Positions 56,324 through 64,000 of a stretch of 64,000 nt of DNA are shown in pieces. The DNA is from Heterohyrax brucei (lineage: Eukaryota > Chordata > Mammalia > Hyracoidea > Procaviidae). Location of the stretch: the NCBI GenBank assembly GCA_028571685.1, contig CM053142.1, forward strand, positions 123,992,796-124,056,795, in the 5' to 3' direction. Position 1 is the stretch's first letter. Each line of letters begins with the position of its first letter. Made by a program: the position numbers and the translations under genes. The notes under the pieces are model-generated. The model did not search any database and had not been told where the DNA came from. It saw nothing but the letters and a program-made list of their open reading frames with translations.

Positions 56324-56689
56324 GCCATATATTGAAATATATCAAGTACAGTTAAGCAAGGCATTATAGGCCAGAAAGAAATGTTAACTTTCTGCTTACG
56401 GCATTGCAAAACCTTGGGAAAATTTTGAGTAAGAGAATTACATGCCCTTTGTTAACTTGTAAAAGGTCATTTTGGTCACTGTGTCTAGAATGAATCAAAG
56501 GAAAGCAGGAATGGAAGTAGATTCCTTATGAGTTGTTTTAAGAGTAGAAAGTAGAGATGCTGATGACTTGAAATAGGTGATAGCAGTGGAGATGGAGAAA
56601 AATAAAGACATTCAGCCAGGGACAGATTAACCAGCAAGCAAGGTGAAGAGACAATCTTCCCAACCTCGTTAAGTTTTTCATTTTACCTG

Positions 56690-57278
56690 GATCTGCAATT
56701 AACACCCATGGAAACAGTAGTCAAGAAATGAAATGAAGCATTGCATTGGACAAATTAGCCACAAGGAATCTTTACAGAAGTGTTAAAAAGCAAAGATGTC
56801 ACCTTGAGGACAAAGGTGCACCTGACCCAGGCCATGATGTTTTCAATCATCTTATATTTTGCATGCAAAAGCTAGATAATAAAAAAGGAAGACTGAAGAA
56901 TTGACACCTTTGAATTGTGTGTTGGAGAGGAATGTCAAATATACTGCTGACTGCCAAAAAAAAATGAACCAATCTGTCTTGGAAGAAGTGCAAGCAGGAT
57001 GCTCCTTAGAAGCAAGGATGGCAAGACTGCATCTCATGGGCTTTGGACGTGTTATCAGGAGGGACCAGTCAGTCGCTGGAGAAGGACATCATGTTTGGTA
57101 AAGTGCAGGCTCAACACAAAGAACACCCTCAGAGATGAACTGACACAACGGATGCAACAATGGGCTCAAGCACAGCAACAATTTAGAAGATGGTGGAGGA
57201 CCAGACAGCGTTTCGCTCTTCTGTGCGCAGGGTCGCTCTGAAGTGGACCCAACCGGACAGCAGCTGACGACAACGAGG
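56690..57278 (+). mobile_element. RTE LINE, 3' end
   Basis: AATTAACACCCATGGAAACA, GTCACCTTGAGGACAAAGGT, GAAGAAGTGCAAGCAGGATG, TTATCAGGAGGGACCAGTCA and GCAACAATGGGCTCAAGCAC, ending CAGCAGCTGACGACAACGAG. About 590 bp, 5'-truncated. Open frames at 56901-57241 are shifted pieces of the RTE C-terminus. Confidence 0.9.
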
Positions 57279-58971
57279 TTCCCAGGGCTTACAGTAAACA
57301 CAGGTGAAGCGGGTGACGCTGTGTACTGTAGACTAGCACGAAAGCACAAGTCAATCTGTGCATACCTTGCTTCTTCGGTAATCCATCCCTGCATTCTACA
57401 CATGCTTTGAAGGCAAAGCCTACAAATCTTGCTAATTTAGCTATGGGTAAGTTAACTGTATTTTCCTGCACATTTCCTGTCTCCTGTCTGTAGTCCCAGT
57501 GGCTTATATAGCTAGTGCCACTTTATTCTCAACAATGTCTCAGGTTAGATAATGTATCATCTAGTTACCCCAGCTACGGGGAACGAAAAAGAAGAATCAA
57601 GGGTGACTCCCCCAGCTTGAACAAGCAGAAGTTTGTGGTGTTGATGTTTCACACAAGGTCCACCTACAATGTTTTTATGGAAGGGAAGAACATAGTTAGC
57701 ACTGTATACCTCATTCGTCATTATCATTCAACAGTTCCATGCTACTCTTTCTATCTCAACTCAATAGCTGCATCTCAAAATTTCAGACAAACAGAAATAA
57801 GACAAATCAGCTGATTTAACTATAACTCATATAACTGTCTAGAAAGTAAGGAGAAGAGCAATTTCTAGGGGAGTGCAGTTCATATGGGCTTATAGTGTCC
57901 CAGTTCTTACACTCCTGCTGTACAGAGATGAAGGTCTTGAAACTGACTGTTGGGGCAGCAAAGCTGTGGTAGAGAGAGCTGTAGCTTGGAGCATCGGAGC
58001 AGTCTTTATCACTAAGCGAGGGGAAGGAAAAGCTCAGGGAAACGCAGCCCTATAGACAGACTGCTTGCACCACAGAAAATGGTGTTGGCAATGGAATGAA
58101 AGGAACTAAGGTTACTTAAGAATTCTTCCTCACAAGGAGCATTATGGCACACTCATATTCAGCACCTAAATAAATTAAAAGTGGCTGAGATAACCCTGTA
58201 TAAAATGACAAGAGAAGAAATATGTTTGACTATGTGGAAGATATTCTTCCCTAAAGTGCTCTCAAAGAATGTCAAGTTTAATATTATTTTGCATTCTGAG
58301 AAAAATAAAGCAGGCTGATGTGGCCTGAATAAATAAATACCTGCTATATATTTTTCTGACAAACAAAAAAGTCATTATATTGTTGCTGTTTTCTTTAACC
58401 TTATCCAAAGGAGAAGTAACAGTACTGAAAAACCCTCTAAATTTTTTTTCATTCTAAAGTTCAAAAGATGCTCTCAAGGCTGAAACAGGATGTCAAGCCA
58501 ATCACAAATTACTGTTAAACCAAATTAACACCAAAGCTTAGTACCAGAACTATAATCCCTCATTAATAACTTGACAGAAAGTGAGTTAAGATTAAAACCT
58601 CTTACTGTACAATGAACTCATATACTTAAAAAAAAAAGTGATTGATAATTGACTGGAGGCTTTCAGAGAATGTAACCTGGATAAAGAAGCAAATAGAAAG
58701 ATTAGTTGTGTTCCAACAGAATTGCTGCATTGCATCTGCTACCCATAATTTCTAGGATTTTAAGTTTGTGCTTTGTGAACCATCTACATACGATTTCCAG
58801 TATCCCCCTAAACAGAAGAACCCTTGCATCGCCCAAGCACTCAGTGCTGATTTTACGATTTTAGTAAATTGGTCTTGTCAGTTGATAGCCTGAGGTTGAG
58901 GCGGACAGGATACGAAGAGCAGCAGGACTTGACTAGGGTCTAGCTTCAGCTCTGACACCATGAGTGTGTCA
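57279..58971. other. 1.7 kb mostly unassigned
   Basis: Apart from a possible L2 scrap near 57590-57640 nothing recognised. Open frames are short and without domains. Confidence 0.45.
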
Positions 58972-59043
58972 GTGTGTGTGTGTGTGTGTGTGTGCACGCA
59001 CACACGTGCACGCACGCATGTGTGTGCATGCACACATGTACAC
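58972..59043. repeat. 72-bp strictly alternating purine/pyrimidine tract
   Basis: (GT)n changes to GCACGCACACACGTGCACGC and ATGTGTGTGCATGCACACAT without one break in alternation, mixing GT, CA, GC and AT steps and including self-complementary pieces such as GTGTGTGCATGCACAC. Such tracts favour left-handed Z-DNA. Confidence 0.95.
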
Positions 59044-60370
59044 CTGCACACGCACATACATGTATATCCTTCAGGCCAATCAAATCTGTATTCTTATTAA
59101 CCTAGTCCAATCTTTGACATGTGTATTGTTCACAGTAGCATCTGAATGGTCTTTTAAAAAGCACAGAGCTAAAACAGATACGTAATTACTAAAGTCATTA
59201 CATTAGAATGATATGTGAGACCCACTATTCTTCTAGGTTTTCAGGATCAACAGCTCTGGGTAACACATGTCATTAGGATTTTGCCTGTGTGAACGTCATT
59301 CATCTTGCCACTTGTATTTGCTTTAGTCCCTTAACAGAGTTCTTTAATCACATATATTTCTGTAGATCCATCAAACCTCACTCATCATTTTATCCTGTAC
59401 TCTAAATTAAGCTGGATGTCACTTAGATGTTATCCTTTATGAATTATGTCCTGCCTAAATATTATCAACTCCCATAAGACTGCGTAATCTTAAGATTGCT
59501 TTCTACCTCTAGGCCATTGCAGTGACTGCTCATTTTACTTCAACACTCAAGTCTCCCTTGGTTTCAACTCACAGTCAAATCTTGGCTCAGCCACTGGATA
59601 AAATTTCAGCATGACGTCAGTATAATCTCTAACCCCTAGTCCAGTAAAATGAAACTCTTGGGGAATTTCTTCAAGAAATTTTAATTAATGGACTGAACCG
59701 AAAAGCTTTTCCTACAGATATGAGCTATAGGAAATTGAACTTGGAACAAAATCTCCCAGCAGCCATTTGTACATCCATAGCCTAAACAGAAAATTTTAAA
59801 ACTCTGCCACAAAGTTATCAAAATCATACCACAAAACCAAGACAATGCTTCTACTTTGGAAAACAAAAACATGCTTTTACAGTCTGGAGAATAGGCAGGT
59901 TTCTAAACAAGACAGCTGACATTATTTTGAGCAATCTGTTGATTTAGACACAAGACAAGTTTCCTTATGACAATGTGTGACAACAGAGGAAGAGCTGGAG
60001 ACTGAATAAAGTCACTACCCATTCTCATACTACAACCTCAAGGTCAGTGGAGGAACCAGTCTACCCTCTACCTCTTTCCAAAAGTAACTTAATTATCCTC
60101 TTTTCTTTCTTGCTAGACAGGACAAATAATTTTTTTCTACAGAATACTGAATTTTAACTGCAGCATTCACTTTTTGAGGGAAAATATTCCCAGTTAGATT
60201 AAGATGAATGAGTAAAGGTATCTCTTCTTTGGTTGTTCATTTCTTTCTGGGACTCTGCCACTTTTGTTAGAGCATTTCATAAGTCCTTTGCAAAAAACTC
60301 AGTTTGAAACTAAGTTATGTTCTCAATCACTAAGACTAGATAACTGGCAAAGGTAAATTTTTACCTTATA
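59044..60370. other. 1.3 kb without recognised repeats
   Basis: Nothing recognised; no exon supported. Confidence 0.5.
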
Positions 60371-60922
60371 TGAGGAATGACAAGTCTGTAGACTTAACTG
60401 CTGTAAGTGCTGCATACCTCATTGCTGAATATCACTATGACCACCTCAAAGTACTCCCCTTGGGAAGCTATGCACTGACGCCAGTGTCTAGTCCACCCTT
60501 CAAAGCAGTTTTGAAACTCTTTCTGGATGGCCATTGTGCACGGAGGCATGGTGTCAAGTTTGTGAACTTAATTGTATAGTTGTCTGTGAGGGAGTTTTCA
60601 GCCATGAAACAAATAACTGTGTTGGAACACCCTCCCTACTCACCTGATCTGGCCCCAATGACTTTTTTTCTTGACCTGAAGATAATAGAAATATTGGAAG
60701 AAGACATTTTGATGACATTCAGGACATCAAGGGTAATACAACAGCTCTGATGGCCATTCCAGAAAAAGAATTCCAAAATTGCTTTGAAGGGTAGACTAAG
60801 CACTGGGGTCAGTGCCTAACTTCTCAAGGGGAGTGCTTCGAAGGCGACCATAGCAATAGTCAGCAATTAGGTATGTAACACTTTTTCTAGGATAAGTTCT
60901 TGAATTTAATTGGCAATTCTCA
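60371..60922 (+). mobile_element. Palindromic non-autonomous mariner element, copy 1
   Basis: A 552-bp unit flanked by TA on both sides (60369-60370, 60923-60924), as Tc1/mariner elements are. It begins TGAGGAATGACAA and ends TTGGCAATTCTCA, diverged terminal repeats. The right part encodes a broken mariner transposase C-terminus on the plus strand (PPYSPDLAP, then RRHFDDIQDIKGN and EKEFQNCFEG). The left part (about 60400-60545) is an inverted copy of the same 3' end, about 80 percent identical by eye. An internal AAGTTTGTGAACTTAATTGT (60556-60575) resembles the terminal repeat. No intact transposase. Confidence 0.85.
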
Positions 60923-61215
60923 TATATTCAGGTATTTCCGCCTATTGTCCATTGTCTTTGCATTCTTAGGGAATTCAAACAAAAATCTGAATGTTCACAC
61001 AAATAACATAGTAAAATTAACTCAGTTAGACTGGCATATGTTGAATGGTTCAAGGGCATTTTTGTAGGTGCAGGTAGATCTCTTTCTTAGGTGCCAAGAC
61101 AAAGACTTGACATCAAGTCCCAATGCACGTTCTACCATTTTTTCTAAGATTTCTACAATTATTTCAGTCCATAGTGGTTTTTTGTTTTTGTTTTTGCTTT
61201 TGTTTTTTCTTTCTC
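60923..61215. other. Unassigned, with (GTTTTT)n-like stretch at 61176-61208
   Basis: Nothing else recognised. Confidence 0.5.
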
Positions 61216-61229
61216 TAAGCAACTATACA

Positions 61230-61385
61230 AACCCTAGTGACATAGTGGGTTAAGTGCTACGTCTGCTAACTAAAAGGTTGGCAGTTCAAATCGGCCCGGT
61301 GCTTCTTAGGAACTCTACGGGACAGTTACACCCTGACCTCTATGGTTGGGAACAACTTGACAGCAGTAGGTTTGGTTTTTCTGGT
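61230..61385 (+). mobile_element. AfroSINE with perfect 14-bp target duplication
   Basis: ACCCTAGTGACATAGTGGGT head, GGTTGGCAGTTCAAATCGGC and AACTTGACAGCAGTAGGTTT tail. TAAGCAACTATACA at 61216-61229 and 61386-61399. Confidence 0.95.
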
Positions 61386-61490
61386 TAAGCAACTATACAG
61401 TGATGTATATTTCTCATTTTAATTCAAGGCAGTGAGTGTCCATTTGACAAAAGGTAACATCATTAGAGAACTTCGCATGTGTTTAGCATA

Positions 61491-61651
61491 AAAAACCCAC
61501 CACTGTCGAATTGGGTCCAACTCATAGTGACACTAGAGGTCAGAGTAGAACTGCCCCATAGAGTTTCCAAGGAGCGCCTGGCAGATTTGAACTGCCAACC
61601 CTTTGGTTAGCAGATGTAGCACTTAGCCCTCTTAGGCCACCAGGATTTCCT
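61491..61651 (-). mobile_element. AfroSINE, near full length
   Basis: CCACCACTGTCGAATTGGGT, GTTTCCAAGGAGCGCCTGGC and CTTAGGCCACCAGGATTTCC. GTTTAGCATA and ATTTAGCATA flank it. Confidence 0.93.
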
Positions 61652-62099
61652 TGTATTTAGCATATAGTAGATAAATGGTAAGTAGTTGCCTCCCTTTTTA
61701 ATACACTGTACATACTTACATAACACACAGAAATACAGTTAGGTACTTGTCTCCAGATACAGTAAGTTCCTGGAGTCCTGAGACTTTATGCCATGTACTT
61801 TGTAATCCTATAACTATGTGATGAAGAGCAGATAAACTGAACCCAGTGTTACATTTACGCACCAACTGGCATCTGTGTCCACACACTTCACTTTCTTTTT
61901 TGATAACATCCATGCTCCTAGCTAAAACCAATGCTCTACGTGTGCACTGGATCACATCCCCCTGTGCCTACTCAAAGACATCCTTCCAGTTATTCTTCTT
62001 TCACTGGTACATTGGCAGAATATCCTTCTACTAGACCCCTCTCATAGACACACAACATGCTGTTATTTCTCCCATATTACAAAAAATAATAACAATAAA
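61652..62099. other. Unassigned sequence
   Basis: Nothing recognised. Confidence 0.5.
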
Positions 62100-63567
62100 C
62101 CCCTCTTGACCTTATTGCCCTGTACTCTCATTCCTATCACCTTCTTTATCTCCAAAGCTTTTCAGCAAAACTTCTTAAGAGCTATTTAACCTTCAGTTTA
62201 TCACCTCCCTTTCTCTTGGATCAGGCTTTACACCCTCAGAAAACATTTCTGTCAAGATTACAAATGACCCTGTACCTTGCTAAATCCCTTGGTCAGTTAT
62301 TAGACCTCATATTTCTTGACACAAATAATCAGTCCAGTCTCCTTGAAATATCTGCCTCACTTGACTCTCAGGAGCCCCTATTCTCCTGGGTTTCCTATCA
62401 CTCCTTCTCGGCCTCCTTGACTGATTTGTGGTCATTTTCCCAACCTCTAAGAACAAGAATGCTCTGCAAGTGTCCTTAAGTTAATCTTTTTTGTTTTTTT
62501 TTAAAATAGTTAAACTCCTTGCCTTGGTAATTTCTTCCAATTTCAAAGCTGAAGCCTGGCATCCGTACCTAATAGCCCGAAACTGTATATATTAGCACCT
62601 ACCTCCTTCCTCATTTCCATACTCACATATCTAACTACCAATTCAATAGCTGTACTGAATATCTCATAATCATCCCACACTGTAACTTTTGATGCTGTGA
62701 CCTCTAAACCTATTCCTCTTATAGTTTCTATCTTTGTAGCACCATTCCTCCAACTGCTCAGGCCAAAATCTTTGAGTCGTAACTGACTGCTCAGTTTCAC
62801 CTCTATCCCATATCCTATCCATCATAGTTTCTACTTTCAAAATATAGCTGAAATCCATGGGCAGCCTACCATCGCTGCTGTTGCCGCCCTAGTCCAAGCC
62901 ACCAACATCTTTCACCTGAGTTATTGCAATGGCCTTCTAATTTCACCTTCCTTCCTACATTACCACCTGTTAGTCTACTTCAAACATACCAAACAGAGTG
63001 ATCCTATTAAAATATATGTCAAATCATGGCAGTTTTATGTCAAAAATCATCTAAAGTCTCCTCACCTTACTTAGTGTTAAAGTCAAAGTGCTAATTATGA
63101 CCTAGAAGTCACAGCACTATCCGGATTCCTGTTACTTTTGTGAACCTCATCTCCTTCCGTCCCTCACACCCTCCAGCCACAACTGCCTCTTTGCTGTTCC
63201 TTGAAAAGGCCAAGTACGTGCTCATCACAGGGCCTTTGCACTTGCTGTTCCCTGCACTAGTAATTCTCTTCCAGATATTTTCAGGGCCTTTTCCTACACT
63301 TTTTTATGAGCAATGTCACTTCAATCATTTTACTCAAATACCATTTCTCATTTTGGTCTCAGCATTTCACATCACCCTTCCCTTCCCTACTTTCTACTTT
63401 TTTCTCAGCACATATCATAATGTAACATATTATGTAGTTTACTCATTTCTCTTCTTCAATATACCGTATGTCTCATCCATCAAAGCATAAACTTCACGAG
63501 GCAAGGGAATTTTGACCTTTCTTCCTACTATTCCTAGAACAGGGCCTGGAACACAGGAGATGTTCTA
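62100..63567 (+). mobile_element. L2 LINE, about 1.5 kb of ORF2 plus 3' end
   Basis: Sense order of L2: TCAAGATTACAAATGACCCT, GGTTTCCTATCACTCCTTCT, CAACTGCTCAGGCCAAAATC, CCTAGTCCAAGCCACCAACA, GAGTTATTGCAATGGCCTTC, GGGCCTTTGCACTTGCTGTT and AGAACAGGGCCTGGAACACA. The open frame at 63140-63490 (116 codons) lies over the L2 ORF2 C-terminal region and is a remnant, not a host gene. The copy 2 mariner element sits in its 3' tail. Confidence 0.88.
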
Positions 63568-64000
63568 TGAGGTATAACAATTAAATTCACAAACTCGTCC
63601 GAGAAAAAGTGCTACATACCTCACTGCTGAATATCACTACAGTCACCTCCAAAGTACACCCCTGGAGAATCTCTGCACTGATGCCAGAACCTAGTCCACT
63701 CTTCAAAGCAATTTTGGAACTCTTTTTCTGGAACGGACACCAGAGCTGTCATCATATTACCCTTGATGTCCTGAATATCATCAAAATGTCTTCCTTTCAA
63801 TATTTCCTTTTTCTTCAGGTAAAAAAAAAAGTCATTGGGGCCCAGATCAAGTGAAGAAGGGACAGTGTTCCGAAACAGTTGTTTACTGACTAGAAACTCC
63901 CTCACAGATAACTACACAATCAAAGTTCACGAACTTACTACCTTGCCACTGTGCACAATGGCCATCTAGAAAGAGTTGCAAAATTGCTTTGAAGGGTGAT
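63568..64000 (-). mobile_element. Palindromic mariner element, copy 2 (cut by window end)
   Basis: Starts after TA (63566-63567) with TGAGGTATAACAATTAAATT. Its minus strand repeats copy 1: transposase C-terminus, then the same junction (CTCCCTCACAGATAACTACA at 63899 against the complement in copy 1), then the shorter inverted arm (CACAATGGCCATCTAGAAAG at 63954), which runs out of the window. About 120-130 bp should lie beyond. Confidence 0.88.
63621..63905 (-). pseudogene. Mariner transposase C-terminal remnant
   Basis: Open frame of 94 codons starting inside the gene: MREFLVSKQ, SLDLGPNDFF (the region of the third catalytic aspartate of mariner transposases), ILKGRHFDDIQDIKGN, and PEKEFQNCFEEW before the terminal GVYFGGDCSD. 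The DNA-binding domain and the first two catalytic aspartates are absent, so it has no transposase activity by itself. Confidence 0.88.

Larger units (their letters stand above)
55385..56600 (-). mobile_element. L2 LINE interrupted by a MaLR LTR
   Basis: CCATGACTTACTTTGTGCCA, CAGAGGAGGTGACAATTGAG, GTAAGATCTGGGGGACAAGC (left, to 55750), then GAGAATTACATGCCCTTTGT and GTGATAGCAGTGGAGATGG (right, from 56340) keep the order of L2 in reverse complement. A further scrap, GAATCAAGGGTGACTCCCCC at 57594, may be its continuation beyond the RTE at 56.7 kb. Confidence 0.72.

Noticed and set aside
63140..63490. 116-codon open frame as a membrane-protein gene
   Set aside because: It is hydrophobic by base composition, but the DNA follows the L2 ORF2 order, so it is a decayed LINE.

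Overview
The window looks like mammalian nuclear DNA, most probably from an afrotherian and best matching an elephant. It is AT-rich and holds no recognisable gene. The tRNA-derived SINE of afrotherians (AfroSINE) occurs about 35 times in both orientations. L1 copies carry a 3' UTR that fits this lineage, RTE LINEs share their 3' end with the AfroSINE, and ERVL-MaLR LTRs of one characteristic type recur about ten times. Ancient mammalian repeats (MIR, L2, MER5A, MER20, MLT1) supply the older layer. The species is an inference from repeat content; all family names rest on recalled family features, not on a search.

I found no supported host protein-coding exon. The longest reading frames fall in transposon remnants (L1 ORF2, RTE, L2, mariner), in antisense of LTRs, or in unassigned sequence with no domain.

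Layout. 0-2.8 kb: a 20-bp perfect hairpin, then a 5'-truncated L1 with a SINE and an AT microsatellite inside it. 2.8-10.2 kb: mostly unassigned, with a MER5A, an LTR-like dispersed repeat and scattered SINEs. 10.2-14.6 kb: a run of MaLR LTRs in one orientation, split by a nearly full-length 3-kb RTE on the minus strand. 14.6-20.1 kb: MIR, CA repeat, SINE variants, a candidate class I LTR and old L2. 20.17-20.77 kb: a tRNA-Arg-like pseudogene beside a SINE that received two further SINEs at the same target site. 21.4-26.4 kb: MER20, MIR, SINEs and an LTR. 26.4-31.8 kb: L1 3' UTR (minus), RTE (plus), MLT1 LTRs and a young L1 tail. 32-46 kb: SINEs, MIR, an RTE with an inverted 5' part, MaLR LTRs, a second copy of the LTR-like dispersed repeat, L2, and a 1.7-kb L1 with an open ORF2 end. 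46-57 kb: LTRs, tandem SINEs, a possible second class I LTR, and L2 interrupted by an LTR and an RTE. 57-64 kb: long unassigned sequence, a 72-bp strictly alternating purine/pyrimidine tract, SINEs with clear target duplications, a 1.5-kb L2, and two copies, in opposite orientation, of an unusual palindromic mariner element.

The best candidate for something not widely described is that mariner element (60371-60922, and 63568 to the window end). Both outer ends derive from the 3' end of a transposase gene, and both copies share the same internal junction, so the composite itself seems to have transposed. Nothing here forms a gene system; the interest lies in repeat structure and insertion history.
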